This document shows, piece by piece, positions 34,705-44,563 of a stretch of 64,000 nucleotides of DNA (the stretch's first letter is position 1; each line of letters opens with the position of its first letter). The stretch covers positions 372,001-436,000 of the forward strand of contig NZ_JBHRSW010000004.1 of NCBI RefSeq assembly GCF_042646125.1, written 5' to 3'. This stretch comes from Glaciecola flavus. Its GTDB lineage: Bacteria; Pseudomonadota; Gammaproteobacteria; Enterobacterales; Alteromonadaceae. The position numbers and the translations under genes are program-made. Under the pieces are notes generated by a model that was not told where the DNA came from, did not search any database, and saw only the letters and a list, made by a program, of their open reading frames with translations.

Positions 34705-35229
34705 CTAATGATGTGGCAAGCTATCTATCAAGGACTCTTTGTGCATTTTAGCTTTTGCCTCTAAACGAGAGCTAAAAAACAGTCCTGATAGTGCGGCCAC
34801 CATCCCAGCCATTGTAGGAATAGTTGCCATCGATATACCAGCAGCCATTAATCTGGCGTTGCCAGTTCCCTGCGTTGACATTGTTTCAAAAACATTGATC
34901 ATGCCGGTAACCGTACCTAATAATCCTATTAGAGGGCACATCGCAACTAAAGTTCTGATAATTAATAAGCGAGCTTGCAAATTATCAGATGCTCGTGAAA
35001 TCCATGCATCGCGAATTCTATGCGCATACCATGATGTTGTGTCTGCTCGTGCATCCCAATCCGCAATAATTTGCTTGCGTACCTTCGGAAACACAGCCGA
35101 CAAATACCAGTAACGCTCTATCATTAAAACCCACATAAGAAAGAGCGCGGCAGCAACGAAGTACAATACGTCGCCACCAGTAGCGATGAATTCCCTAACA
35201 GATTCCCATAATCCAATTAGGGTCAACAT
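34705..35229 (-). CDS. exbB: ExbB-type proton channel (MotA/TolQ/ExbB family)
   Basis: 174 residues from the ATG at 35229, which has GGAG upstream and sits just past the preceding stop. A longer frame to 35262 runs inside the upstream gene. Three membrane helices are visible, and the channel motif reads LIGLLGTVTGMINVFE. It forms the energising complex with ExbD and TonB. Confidence 0.9.
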   Translation of the reverse strand: MLTLIGLWESVREFIATGGDVLYFVAAALFLMWVLMIERYWYLSAVFPKVRKQIIADWDARADTTSWYAHRIRDAWISRASDNLQARLLIIRTLVAMCPLIGLLGTVTGMINVFETMSTQGTGNARLMAAGISMATIPTMAGMVAALSGLFFSSRLEAKAKMHKESLIDSLPHH

Positions 35230-35230
35230 A

Positions 35231-36589
35231 TTATGCTTTCTCCGCTTCTGCGTGTTCTGCAATGATACCCGCTGTTTGCTCGTCTAAAATGTGAACAATC
35301 GACTTACTACGTGCAGCCACGATGCTGTGCATCAAAATTAACGGTAGTGCAGCGATGATACCTTGTGCGGTTGTTACTAGCGCCATTGAAATTGATCCTG
35401 CCATGATTCGTGGGTCACCCGTACCAAACAATGTGATTTGCTGGAAGGTAGCAATCATACCAAGTACCGTACCAAGTAGACCTAGTAGCGGTGCAATAGC
35501 AGAGAAAATCTTAATAATGTTAATACCTGCATCAACGGTAGGCAGCTCTTTCAGAATAGCTTCGTCTAGTTTCAGTTCAAGGGTTTCTGTGTCTACTGTT
35601 TTGTTCTCTTTGTAGATACTTAAGATACGGCCTAGTGCATTGCCAGAAGATGGGTTGTCAATATTGTTAAGCTGTGACTTCATCTTGCCTGCCATGACGC
35701 TTAGTTGAACGAGTTTAAATACACCGATTAACAAGCCAATAGCTAACATACCAGTGATAATGTAACCAACGATACCACCTGCATGATAACGCTCTGACAA
35801 GGTTGCTTTTTGCTTGAATAAGTTAAGAATTGCACCGCGAGAAGGGTCGATATAAACCGGAACTAAACCACTGGTTGCATCACGAAGGTCTTGAGTAGAA
35901 GCAACTTGATAGCTTTCTGGTTGACGACCAAGAGGCTGGATTTTGTCAGCAGAGTCGTTGTATACCAAATAACCCTGTTCACCAATTAGGTTGAATGTAC
36001 CAACACGAACCACTTCTTGAGTAGTAGATCCACCTTCAAGGTCAACCACTTCTGCTTGAAACTTAACTACTTGACCAGAAGCCGTCATTTCTTGTTGCAG
36101 AGATAACCAAAGCTCTTCAAGCTCTTTAATGTTAGGTAAGCCTTTAGAATCTTGAGACATTTCTTTTAAGAAAGCCTCGCGACCTTTCATTTGAGCACTC
36201 ACAATAGAGGTAGAAATATTACCATAAGCATCTGCAGAGGCTTGGCGAACTACACCAAACATCTCACCTAGTGTGCCTGTTGCTTGATCAAGTTCTTCCT
36301 CTTTGGCAATTATTGCTTTTTCGTTGTCAGCAAATTGCTTCGTCAAACGCTCACCGCGCGCTTCTTCAGAAGCAAAATCTGATTGAGCCTTGCGCAACAG
36401 GGCCTGCTTATCTGCTCTATCACTCATGAACTCTCTTTCGCGATCTGCATTAATTTTTGCTTCAGACACTCTGTCTTTTTTAACTTGTTCTAATAATGCT
36501 TCCAATGAATTCGCGGTTTGCGCAGAAGCACTGCCCACAGCCAAAGCAATTGAGGCTGTCGCCAATAGTGTTTTAATCATTGTTTTCAT
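35231..36589 (-). CDS. TtpC-like ExbB-family protein with periplasmic coiled coil
   Basis: 452 residues. A signal peptide and a periplasmic coiled-coil region (about 25-260) precede three membrane helices and the MotA/TolQ/ExbB motif PLLGLLGTVLGMIATFQQ. This long version matches TtpC, needed by the Vibrio TonB2 system. Its overlong periplasmic part probably contacts the TPR or DUF3450 proteins. Neighbours are spaced by a few bases on each side. Confidence 0.85.
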   Translation of the reverse strand: MKTMIKTLLATASIALAVGSASAQTANSLEALLEQVKKDRVSEAKINADREREFMSDRADKQALLRKAQSDFASEEARGERLTKQFADNEKAIIAKEEELDQATGTLGEMFGVVRQASADAYGNISTSIVSAQMKGREAFLKEMSQDSKGLPNIKELEELWLSLQQEMTASGQVVKFQAEVVDLEGGSTTQEVVRVGTFNLIGEQGYLVYNDSADKIQPLGRQPESYQVASTQDLRDATSGLVPVYIDPSRGAILNLFKQKATLSERYHAGGIVGYIITGMLAIGLLIGVFKLVQLSVMAGKMKSQLNNIDNPSSGNALGRILSIYKENKTVDTETLELKLDEAILKELPTVDAGINIIKIFSAIAPLLGLLGTVLGMIATFQQITLFGTGDPRIMAGSISMALVTTAQGIIAALPLILMHSIVAARSKSIVHILDEQTAGIIAEHAEAEKA

Positions 36590-36595
36590 TGACGA

Positions 36596-37369
36596 TTACT
36601 CCGCAGCTTTAATAGGTAATTTAACTAGATCTTCCGGCTCCAAGCCTTGCGCAATGCGCACCGCTGTGATTACAGAACCTAGGTAAGAATCGTCAAGGGC
36701 TTGCCATGCTCTAGCATCGTTGTCCCATACATAAGAAGCAGACTGGTCCAGCGTTAATGCTACCAATGAGGTACGACCCAGATTGAAGAAATCTACAGGA
36801 ACTGTGCTGCCGTCAACAGAAATTTCGCCTGCATTTGAAGAAATGGTGCGACCGTACTGGTTTTCAATCGAGTACGCGTCTAGAACCTGACGAAACTGCT
36901 CAGATACTGTTACATTTGATTGAGTCATCAGGTCACGCAGACGCTCTACGCGACTTAAACGCTCGTCTAGATTAATTGGAATATCTAGCTTGATGAATTG
37001 CTCTAAACTATCGATCATTTTGTACATCAATGGAACGATGTTTTGCTTAGTCTCTTCGATCGAATCAATTTGGCGTTGAAGAGAGTCGATACTACGCTGT
37101 TGATCCGCAACCAAACCAGCTAAGTAATCATTATATATCTTTAGGTTTTCTGTCTGATCGACAACGCTTCTGTACTCTGCAAGCAGCTCTTGTGATTGTT
37201 CAAGTAAACCGTCGATTTTTTCTTGTGATTTTGCTGCATCCCTTACTATCTTTTGTTCTTCTTTTTGAACGTCTGTAAGCGGGTTTGCAAAAGCGATTGA
37301 AGTTGATGCTAAAGCTAAAGCACCCACTACACCCGCCGCAATTTGAGTTCTCTTGCTCATTTTGGACAT
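36596..37369 (-). CDS. DUF3450 periplasmic coiled-coil protein
   Basis: About 257 residues from the ATG at 37369 (signal peptide ending SIAFA). A frame starting at GTG 37399 adds ten residues. A long coiled coil (about 30-110) contains VDQTENLKIYNDYLAGLVADQ. DUF3450 proteins regularly head TonB2-type clusters in marine gammaproteobacteria, and their role is not established. It is the first gene of the six-gene operon. Confidence 0.8.
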   Translation of the reverse strand: MSKMSKRTQIAAGVVGALALASTSIAFANPLTDVQKEEQKIVRDAAKSQEKIDGLLEQSQELLAEYRSVVDQTENLKIYNDYLAGLVADQQRSIDSLQRQIDSIEETKQNIVPLMYKMIDSLEQFIKLDIPINLDERLSRVERLRDLMTQSNVTVSEQFRQVLDAYSIENQYGRTISSNAGEISVDGSTVPVDFFNLGRTSLVALTLDQSASYVWDNDARAWQALDDSYLGSVITAVRIAQGLEPEDLVKLPIKAAE

Positions 37370-37399
37370 ATTCCCAACCGTTAATTCCTGTGTCAGCAC

Positions 37400-37914
37400 G
37401 CTAAGGTGGCGATCGACATGATTATATTAATGTTCTGCCTTTGTATTACCCATAAAGGCAATCCCCTAAATAGTCACAGGATGTTACATAAATGTCAAGG
37501 TTGCTCAAGCGAACTTATTGCAAATAAATTAATATCTAAGTTCTGGTAAGAGTAGTGGATAATGTCCTGTTACAACTCGCAATTTTGCGCGATGCAGATT
37601 CAATGACAAATATTATTCATATTTATCATACAATTAATAAGAAATTAATTTTAAATAGTAGATTCAATTCTTAATTAAACACACCGAAATAGTAAACACA
37701 TCTTTAACTCAACCAACAGCGAAATCTTGATCACAACAGTAAAAATCCGCCTATTACATTTAGATTACATGGTAATGTATGATTTTCTGGTGAACTGGTC
37801 TCGTATATGCAAAGAATGTAGAACGATACTTTGCCATTTGGGGAAGTAGTTCATACAAACAAATGCGTTATGTTATATAAGCAGTACCATCTTACATGTA
37901 ACCAAGGTATTTAA
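37400..37914. other. Intergenic region between the TonB operon and comFB-like gene
   Basis: About 515 AT-rich bases with no convincing gene. It must hold the divergent promoters of the DUF3450 operon and the ComFB-amidase pair. I see no strong Fur box or other named operator by eye. Confidence 0.5.
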
Positions 37915-38181
37915 ATGAAATTAGACAACGATATTCACAACTATTATGAACACTTAGTACTCGAAACACTCGACAAAACCAAGGAATGCAAGGGTAAATC
38001 AGACGATTATATAGCTGACTTAGTTTGTTTAGTGTTAAATCAGCTACCACCTAGATACATAAGATTTGAGGTAGATATGGCATTTTATCTACCTAATTCT
38101 GAAAGACTTCAAATGCAAATGAACGTAGAAAAAGCCATTACGCAAGGTTTGGAATATCTTGAGAGTGCTAATCGAAAATAA
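37915..38181 (+). CDS. ComFB-family small protein
   Basis: 88 residues. NYYEHLVLETLDKTKE, then DLVCLVLNQLPPRYIRFEVD, match the late-competence protein ComFB family: an N-terminal 'NyyE' helix and the hallmark 'LN-x-LPPrY'. ComFB-like proteins in other bacteria bind cyclic dinucleotides or join motility control, so a signalling role is possible. The gene for the amidase lipoprotein follows after 29 bases. Confidence 0.75.
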   Translation: MKLDNDIHNYYEHLVLETLDKTKECKGKSDDYIADLVCLVLNQLPPRYIRFEVDMAFYLPNSERLQMQMNVEKAITQGLEYLESANRK

Positions 38182-38210
38182 ATAAAACACAAACGACAGG
38201 TGCTACAACA

Positions 38211-39743
38211 ATGAAAAAAATTATTATCAATATAGGCGGTGCAATTTGTCTTTTTCTCACAGTAAGTTGCAACAGTACGAATCTTCAAGATTCAAAGAGC
38301 AAAGTTCAGTTAGCGCTGAATAAAATTACTAAAATTGACAAGGTCGACGGCGGTATTAATAGTGTTCTGTCTATTAACCCAAATGCGATTGAAGACGAAA
38401 GAGCGCAATTGGCTAAGGGTGGATTACTTGCAGGGATCCCTATTTTGGTCAAAGACAATATTGAAACTTTTGAGCTTGCTACGACAGCAGGATCTCTTGC
38501 TCTGAGAGATAATCATACAAAAAGAGATGCCCCCATTGTTGAAAAATTAAGACATGAGGGCGCAGTAATACTTGGGAAAACAAATCTTTCTGAATGGGCA
38601 AATTTTAGATCTGAAGACTCTATAAGCGGTTGGAGCTCAGTTGGTGGTTTGACTAGAAATCCTCACAACTTATCTCGCTCTGCTTGCGGCTCATCCTCAG
38701 GTTCAGGAGCAGCGGTGGCAGCTGGTATCGTTGATTTCGCAATCGGTACTGAAACAAACGGTTCAATTATCTGCCCTGCATCAATGAACGGTATAGTAGG
38801 TTTTAAACCAACAGTGGGATTGCTCTCAGCAAAGTACATAGTACCTATATCTCATAGCCAAGATACAGCTGGCCCTATGACGAGAACCGTTCGGCAATCA
38901 GCATTAATGACTGGAATCATGACAGAAGACAATTATGGGAGCATAAAACAGTCATTACTTGATTTCGCAAAGTCTCCAAATGCATCACTCAGAGGACATA
39001 GAATAGGAGTGGTAATAAATAGATTGGGAAATGTTAGTGCTGTGCGAGCGATGTTCAAATCGCAACTCGGAATATTAGAAAAAGCTGGCGCAGAGTTGGT
39101 AGAAATCGAAGCACCGGATTTACCGGAGGACTTTTGGGAAAAATCTTACCTAGTTTTACTTACAGAGTTTAAGCATGGAATAAATGCATACCTAGAAGAT
39201 TCAAGTGCAGAACTGCAGCTTAAATCACTCGAAGACTTAATTGCATTTAACGAGAGGGAGGCGCGTGTATTGGGAGTATTTGACCAATCAATATTCGAAA
39301 AATCACTAGCAACAATCGACCTCCGATCTGATGACTACTTAGAAGCATTGACATATGTACAAGAGCACACTAGAGGTCTTGGTATCGACGCGATGTTAGA
39401 TGAGCATCAGCTTTCAATGCTAGTGGCGCCGTCAAACAATCCCAGTTTTCTTATTGACGGAATATATGGTGACAACGCTCCTAAAGGTTTTCCTGGCATT
39501 GGCTATATGGCGGCAATTGCTGGGTATCCTCATTTAAGCGTGCCAGCAGGGAAAATAAAGGGAATGCCTGTTGGTTTGAGTTTTATTACGGGAAAATACA
39601 ATGACTCAATCTTGTTCAACGCGGGTCAAGCAATTGAAAACGCGCGAGTCCAAGACCTTAGTCCGGATTTTATTCACAAAGACTTTGCTGATAAGAACTT
39701 AAGTGATTTGGAAAAAAACGTTAACCGTTTTGGACATGAGTAA
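38211..39743 (+). CDS. Amidase-signature lipoprotein
   Basis: 510 residues. A lipoprotein signal ends in TVSC (Cys20). The amidase Ser-cisSer-Lys triad regions are visible: GIPILVKDNIE (Lys), SACGSSSGSGAAVAAG (cis-Ser) and TETNGSIICPASMNGIVGFK (nucleophile Ser). This family hydrolyses amide bonds of small compounds or peptides. Attachment to a membrane by lipid is less common for amidases and points to a periplasmic or surface substrate. Cotranscription with the ComFB-like gene is likely. Confidence 0.83.
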   Translation: MKKIIINIGGAICLFLTVSCNSTNLQDSKSKVQLALNKITKIDKVDGGINSVLSINPNAIEDERAQLAKGGLLAGIPILVKDNIETFELATTAGSLALRDNHTKRDAPIVEKLRHEGAVILGKTNLSEWANFRSEDSISGWSSVGGLTRNPHNLSRSACGSSSGSGAAVAAGIVDFAIGTETNGSIICPASMNGIVGFKPTVGLLSAKYIVPISHSQDTAGPMTRTVRQSALMTGIMTEDNYGSIKQSLLDFAKSPNASLRGHRIGVVINRLGNVSAVRAMFKSQLGILEKAGAELVEIEAPDLPEDFWEKSYLVLLTEFKHGINAYLEDSSAELQLKSLEDLIAFNEREARVLGVFDQSIFEKSLATIDLRSDDYLEALTYVQEHTRGLGIDAMLDEHQLSMLVAPSNNPSFLIDGIYGDNAPKGFPGIGYMAAIAGYPHLSVPAGKIKGMPVGLSFITGKYNDSILFNAGQAIENARVQDLSPDFIHKDFADKNLSDLEKNVNRFGHE

Positions 39744-39750
39744 AACAACA

Positions 39751-39785
39751 AAAAAAGCGTGATGGAGCACCATCACGCTTTATAC
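39751..39785. terminator. Bidirectional terminator between amidase and TonB receptor
   Basis: A perfect 10-bp stem AGCGTGATGG/CCATCACGCT with an AGCA loop is flanked by seven A on one side and TTTAT on the other. It serves the two converging genes. Confidence 0.85.
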
Positions 39786-39798
39786 CATAACTTAATTG

Positions 39799-42700
39799 TT
39801 AGAAAGTTTGGGTCACTCGTAAAGAAAAGCGACGACCAATTTGTTCATCCAAACCAAAGTGACGAACACCCCAAGCTTTCACGCCGTTGGCACCTGGGTC
39901 ACGATCAAACAAGTTGAACACGTTCAATTGTACAGTGGTGTTTGAACTGAAAGTATAACTTGCGGACAAATCTGTGATGAAGCGAGTACCTGTAGAATTA
40001 TCCCAGTTACCCGTCCAAAGTGTTACCTCATCACCATTATCTAAGAATCCAGTTGTACTATTGTCAAAGCTATCTGCATAGACTTGTTGCTCTAGAGCAT
40101 CAATAGCAACGCTTGACTGCCAACGTGTACGCCAGCTTACTAACCAATCATCGTAATACCAATCGATGTCAAAAGTACCTAAGTAATCTGGATCAGCAAA
40201 GTCACCTACATCTTCTTCAACTTCAGAACCCGGTGTTGCTTGGAATTCATTAGTAATGTTGTACTGATTAAATGAATCAAGTTTTAGAGTACCCCACTCA
40301 CCTAAATCGTGCTCGTAAAGTACTTTAAAGGTTACTGATTCAAAAGTAGAAGTCGCAACGTTTATTGGTAACTCAGTTACTCGGATAACTTGGAAATCGT
40401 CATCCCTGATGAAGCTATTACATGCAGGTTCATTAGGGAAGTTGTTTGAATCAAAACATATCGCTGCTTGATCTTCAAACTCCAATTGTTCGATCGAATC
40501 TTCAATTTCCAAGTTGTAGTAATCGATGGCAATATCTAGACCGTCAACAGCTTTTGGAGAGTATACAATACCAACTGAGTATGACTCGTTTGTTTCTGGT
40601 TGTAAGTCTTGGTTGCCAGATTCAAAACCGGTTGAAATTGTACCGTCTTGGATATTCGACGTAAAAGTATCTGGGTCGATCCCAATCGATTCACAGTTTG
40701 CTCTGCGTACGCTTGGATTTGGACCTAGACCAACACTTCTGGCATCACAAGGATCATCACCATTAATAAAAGTCTGTACTTCAGGCTGGAACAATTCTTG
40801 AATTGATGGATTACGGAATGCAGTTGCGTATGTCCCACGAACTGCCACTTCATCATTCAAATCCCACATCAACGAGACTTGATAGACATCTTCGTCAGTA
40901 GAACGGTCTTCAAATCCTCTTGGCGCATCAGTGTTAAACTCTTGGTTTCTGTACGCTAAAGTCAGGTCTAATCCTTGAACCAAAGGAATATCCATTGATT
41001 CGTCTATCAACGGAACCGCTAACTCGAAATAATACTCGTTTGTATCAAATCCACCTAACACAGATTGGTCGAGACTAGACCGAGTTACAGGCACTCTCAA
41101 ACCCAAGCCTGGACGATAGGTACCTTTCTCGATACGCCTTTCATAACCCACTACAAAGTCAACAAAACCGGCTGGTAGTTCAAATGCAGAACCGCCAATG
41201 TTTGCTGTAAACACTGTTTGTTTGTTCTCAGAGCGCGCAAATCTGGGGCCGCCTTGAATAAAATCAAGTGCTTCAGGACTATTCAGTTGAGCAGCGTCAC
41301 CAAACAAATTCAAAGGCACACATCCGTCTATAAATGGCAAGTCTTCATCTGTTAATCCATTGCCAGAAGCTCTAGAGTTAAATCCGCCAAGCGTACCCGC
41401 TGCCAAATCTGCATACGCACCACAAATGATGTCACCGCGTTGGAATCCGCCTGTAAATTGCGATCTTGAATTTTGTAATGCTAACAAGGCTGCATCTAAG
41501 CTTTCTAAATCATCAGTCGCATCTTCTGGGTCTTGCAATCTAACCTGCTCAAGTAAAGCATCATCAATTCGACGTGCATCAACTGCGTTTAGGAAACGAC
41601 CATCAACAATTCCGACGGTTTCAACGACACTGTCATTACGACCATGTACAACAGAAATGTCCCACCAGAAATCTTTGTCGGCTAGCGTAAAAACACCTTC
41701 AAGTATATTTGAAACACGCCAAGTCGAGTTTTCATTTGCATTTGCGCCTAGACTGACGATATCGTTATTGAAGCGATATAAACTGAAGCCATCTTCGAAA
41801 CCAAGACCCGTAAGTTGGTCAACCGTTTGCGCACTTAGGAATGGGTTAGACAAATCGAAGTCTAGTGGTGCGCCAGTACCGCCGAAGAAGTGGGTTTGAA
41901 AGCCGCCTTGGTTTACCAGTTCTCTTGCCTTTGAATTAGAGAATACAAAATCAGTTTTATATGTGATTTCGTCAGTGATATCGTAAGACAAAGATGCGTA
42001 AGTATTAAATCTACTCACAGGCGAGATAATCTGTGCAACTGAGTCAAAGAAGTCGCTACCACAGATGTCACTCTCGCTTTCACCGTCTGGTGTGTATGCA
42101 AATATTCCGCGGTCAGCCGCAGGACCTGGCTGACAAGTATCTAAATCACCGCCTGGCGTCCAACCATAAAAGTTACCGTCAGACGCTGCACCAGCGGCAC
42201 CAGCAATCCACGCACCACCAAGAGGCCCGATTGAGCCGGTTTCGCCAAACAAGCGAATGCGCTGACCGCGTCGTATTGCCGTTGACGATTGTGCATCATT
42301 TGCGTCGAGTACACCATCGCCATTTCTATCATCTGGCACGCCGTCACCGTCCAAGTCTAAGTATCTGTTGCGCGGGTCATCTTGGAAAGGATTGTTTATG
42401 CACAGCTCATCAAAATCACAGCGCAACAAACCATCGTCTTTCGTATATTCCATACCAAAGGTCACATTACCGCGGTCTTCTGCAAAATTACCACCGCCAA
42501 CAACGCCAAAGTTGATCTGCTTGTAGTTACCTTCTTCGTTATTACCACCTTGAACCCAAGCTTGGAATCCTTCATAGTCGTCTTTTAATATTATGTTTAC
42601 GGTACCTGCGATTGCGTCAGCTCCATAACTTGCAGCACCTGTCAATGGTACAACTTCAATTCGTTCTATGAGAGCTGCAGGAATCGAGTTCAAATCAACC

Positions 42701-43113
42701 TGCGAACCACCAAGAGTCGGGGACTGACCTGATACAAACCGTCTACCATTGACCAGAGTAAGTGTTCTTACAGTACCTAAATCAAACAAGTTGACTTGGT
42801 TCTGCCCAGCGTCGGCGGCATCTTGTGCACCAACTGGTGTTTGCGAGCCCCCAAACAGCGGTGACTGGTTTAGGATACTAGCGACATTAGTGAAACCTCG
42901 TACACTAATGTCTTCGGAGCCAAAACTAAAAACTGGCGATGCTTGGCTGAATTCAGCTCGACGGAGTCGAGAACCTGTGATTGAAATTTTTTCGACGTTT
43001 TCATCAGCAGCAGTTTCGTTTGATGATTCTTGCGCCAATGAGGCACCTGACGATAGCCCAAGCCCCATAGAAGCAGCCATAGCGATCGCTATTCTTGATT
43101 TACTAAAGATCAT
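39799..43113 (-). CDS. Large TonB-dependent receptor
   Basis: 1104 residues. Signal peptide ending SLAQE, TonB box-like KISITGSRLRR, plug domain (LTLVNGRRFVSGQSPTLGG, then IERIEVVPLTGAASYGADAI) and a barrel ending FSLRVTQTF. The 'GSRL-R' start is typical of the Alteromonadales peptide/glycan receptors. An inserted DLDGDGVPDDRNGDGVLDA near residues 251-270 resembles calcium-binding type 3 repeats and probably lies in an extracellular loop. The neighbour on the other strand is a lipoprotein amidase, and an Lrp/AsnC regulator lies upstream, which hints at a peptide or amide substrate. Confidence 0.88.
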   Translation of the reverse strand: MIFSKSRIAIAMAASMGLGLSSGASLAQESSNETAADENVEKISITGSRLRRAEFSQASPVFSFGSEDISVRGFTNVASILNQSPLFGGSQTPVGAQDAADAGQNQVNLFDLGTVRTLTLVNGRRFVSGQSPTLGGSQVDLNSIPAALIERIEVVPLTGAASYGADAIAGTVNIILKDDYEGFQAWVQGGNNEEGNYKQINFGVVGGGNFAEDRGNVTFGMEYTKDDGLLRCDFDELCINNPFQDDPRNRYLDLDGDGVPDDRNGDGVLDANDAQSSTAIRRGQRIRLFGETGSIGPLGGAWIAGAAGAASDGNFYGWTPGGDLDTCQPGPAADRGIFAYTPDGESESDICGSDFFDSVAQIISPVSRFNTYASLSYDITDEITYKTDFVFSNSKARELVNQGGFQTHFFGGTGAPLDFDLSNPFLSAQTVDQLTGLGFEDGFSLYRFNNDIVSLGANANENSTWRVSNILEGVFTLADKDFWWDISVVHGRNDSVVETVGIVDGRFLNAVDARRIDDALLEQVRLQDPEDATDDLESLDAALLALQNSRSQFTGGFQRGDIICGAYADLAAGTLGGFNSRASGNGLTDEDLPFIDGCVPLNLFGDAAQLNSPEALDFIQGGPRFARSENKQTVFTANIGGSAFELPAGFVDFVVGYERRIEKGTYRPGLGLRVPVTRSSLDQSVLGGFDTNEYYFELAVPLIDESMDIPLVQGLDLTLAYRNQEFNTDAPRGFEDRSTDEDVYQVSLMWDLNDEVAVRGTYATAFRNPSIQELFQPEVQTFINGDDPCDARSVGLGPNPSVRRANCESIGIDPDTFTSNIQDGTISTGFESGNQDLQPETNESYSVGIVYSPKAVDGLDIAIDYYNLEIEDSIEQLEFEDQAAICFDSNNFPNEPACNSFIRDDDFQVIRVTELPINVATSTFESVTFKVLYEHDLGEWGTLKLDSFNQYNITNEFQATPGSEVEEDVGDFADPDYLGTFDIDWYYDDWLVSWRTRWQSSVAIDALEQQVYADSFDNSTTGFLDNGDEVTLWTGNWDNSTGTRFITDLSASYTFSSNTTVQLNVFNLFDRDPGANGVKAWGVRHFGLDEQIGRRFSLRVTQTF

Positions 43114-43359
43114 GTTTTTCCCTTGTTGCTTAAAATATTATTTTTTTATTTAATTTTATTATTTATGAAAATTAGATGAACTTATTCGCTAGTTCTTATT
43201 CTAATTTCATTACGCTTGAGATTATGACAAACCTGGCTAAAGGTCAAATTACGTATTAGATATAATTTTTCCACATAAACTCTAAGATTTAGTTTTGCGA
43301 AGAAAAGTAAAAGTAAGTCCGCTTTGTACAAGTCTATGATTCGGAAAGAAGTGTGTGGT

Positions 43360-43466
43360 GGTAAACCCCAGCTACATCTCGGCACATAAGTCCCGTGGTA
43401 CGGCTGCTCCCTTCCGGGCCTGACCGGGTTCCCACGCTATTATTGCGAAAGAACCGGAGTTCACCA
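43360..43466 (-). ncRNA. ffs: 4.5S (SRP) RNA
   Basis: The minus strand carries the diagnostic apical domain GGTCAGGCCCGGAAGGGAGC and the downstream AGCCGTACCACGGGA, flanked by a long terminal stem in which GGTGAACTCC (from 43465) pairs with GGGGTTTACC (to 43361). This is the small bacterial signal recognition particle RNA that binds Ffh. About 105 bases, ends approximate. Confidence 0.93.
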
Positions 43467-44003
43467 TTGAAACGCAAACAACGTATAGTTGTTAACAGGC
43501 CGCGAATTATGACTATTTACTTTACTCTATGCAAGTCAAAGTGTTTACGTTTTGTTTATCTGCTTAAAGTTTACTCAACATCTGTTTTTATTGTTTACTA
43601 ACAACATTGACCATAATCACAAATTAAAACTAATACAGAAGCTAGTAACAAGTAATGCGTTTACTTATCGCTTTCCTTTTCTTTTACTATGTCCAATTTA
43701 CAAACCACATGAGCGTGTTTTTCAACTTTCATATGCTTTGATTACGAATCTATGCATTAGAGTATGTACAAGCTTTTTACTAGCGAAATTACCGACTCAA
43801 AAAGCCAAGTCGACAGACTCAGTAAAAAAACTTTCATAATTAAATAATATAAGAAAGTTAGAGGATGTGTCTTGCAAATAAACTGTAACAATGAGGTCGG
43901 ATTAGTTATATATTTCATATTTTTATATTTATTAGAATAAATATCCTATATTATGTACTTTAAAGAAATATGACACTTAATCACTTCGGTACGAGATAAA
44001 AAA
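43467..44003. other. Intergenic region between ffs and the Lrp/AsnC gene
   Basis: About 537 AT-rich bases. The first 40 must hold the ffs promoter. No RNA, repeat or credible gene was seen; short frames here lack ribosome-binding sites and codon bias. Confidence 0.5.
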
Positions 44004-44462
44004 ATGAAATTGGATAAATTCGATATTGAAATACTTAAAGTCATGCAACGAGACGCAACGGTATCAATGGCGGAGCTAAGTCAGCGTGTAGGTCTCTCTC
44101 ATACACCCTGTTGGCGCAGAGTAAAAAAAATGGAAAACGAGGGCATTATTCGTAAGAAAGTCACATTGCTCGATGCTAAAAAACTAAATGTGGGGGTATC
44201 CGTATTTATTTATGTTACCTTAAAAAATCACACAGGCGATTCACTCACCAGATTTGAAAATGCCGTCGAAGATGTCGAGGAAATAGTCGAATGCCATACA
44301 ACCAGCGGAGACAAAGATTATTTACTCAAAGTAATCATAAAAAGTATTGAAGACTATGAGCACTTACTAAAATCCACCTTAACTAACTTACCCTTAGTTG
44401 ACCACTTAAGTTCTACTTTTGCGCTGAAGCAAGTTAAAAACACAACAGAATTGCCGTTGTAA
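44004..44462 (+). CDS. Lrp/AsnC-family transcriptional regulator
   Basis: 152 residues. An N-terminal helix-turn-helix (SMAELSQRVGLSHTPCWRRV) is followed by a RAM/ActD ligand-binding domain (VEDVEEIVECHTTSGDKDYLLKV). Such proteins respond to amino acids and form octamers. With no adjacent operon partner, its targets may include the large TonB receptor on the other side of ffs, by inference only. Confidence 0.88.
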   Translation: MKLDKFDIEILKVMQRDATVSMAELSQRVGLSHTPCWRRVKKMENEGIIRKKVTLLDAKKLNVGVSVFIYVTLKNHTGDSLTRFENAVEDVEEIVECHTTSGDKDYLLKVIIKSIEDYEHLLKSTLTNLPLVDHLSSTFALKQVKNTTELPL

Positions 44463-44521
44463 AAGTCTATCCCAAATAGTGCTTGTAACTATGTTTTCGG
44501 TCGAACCCTGCAATAAAAGGT

Positions 44522-44550
44522 GGCAGACAATATTTCGGTCTGCCGATCTT
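44522..44550. terminator. Stem-loop between convergent Lrp/AsnC gene and tyrR
   Basis: GGCAGAC/GTCTGCC, a 7-bp stem with a 9-base loop, sits between two converging genes. On the minus strand the stem is followed by ACCTTTTATTG, a better U tract than on the plus strand. Confidence 0.6.
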
Positions 44551-44563
44551 TGCTGTACATAAA

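Noticed and set aside
43552..43839. 95-codon frame between ffs and the Lrp/AsnC gene
   Set aside because: AT-rich random-looking composition, no ribosome-binding site and no recognisable domain.
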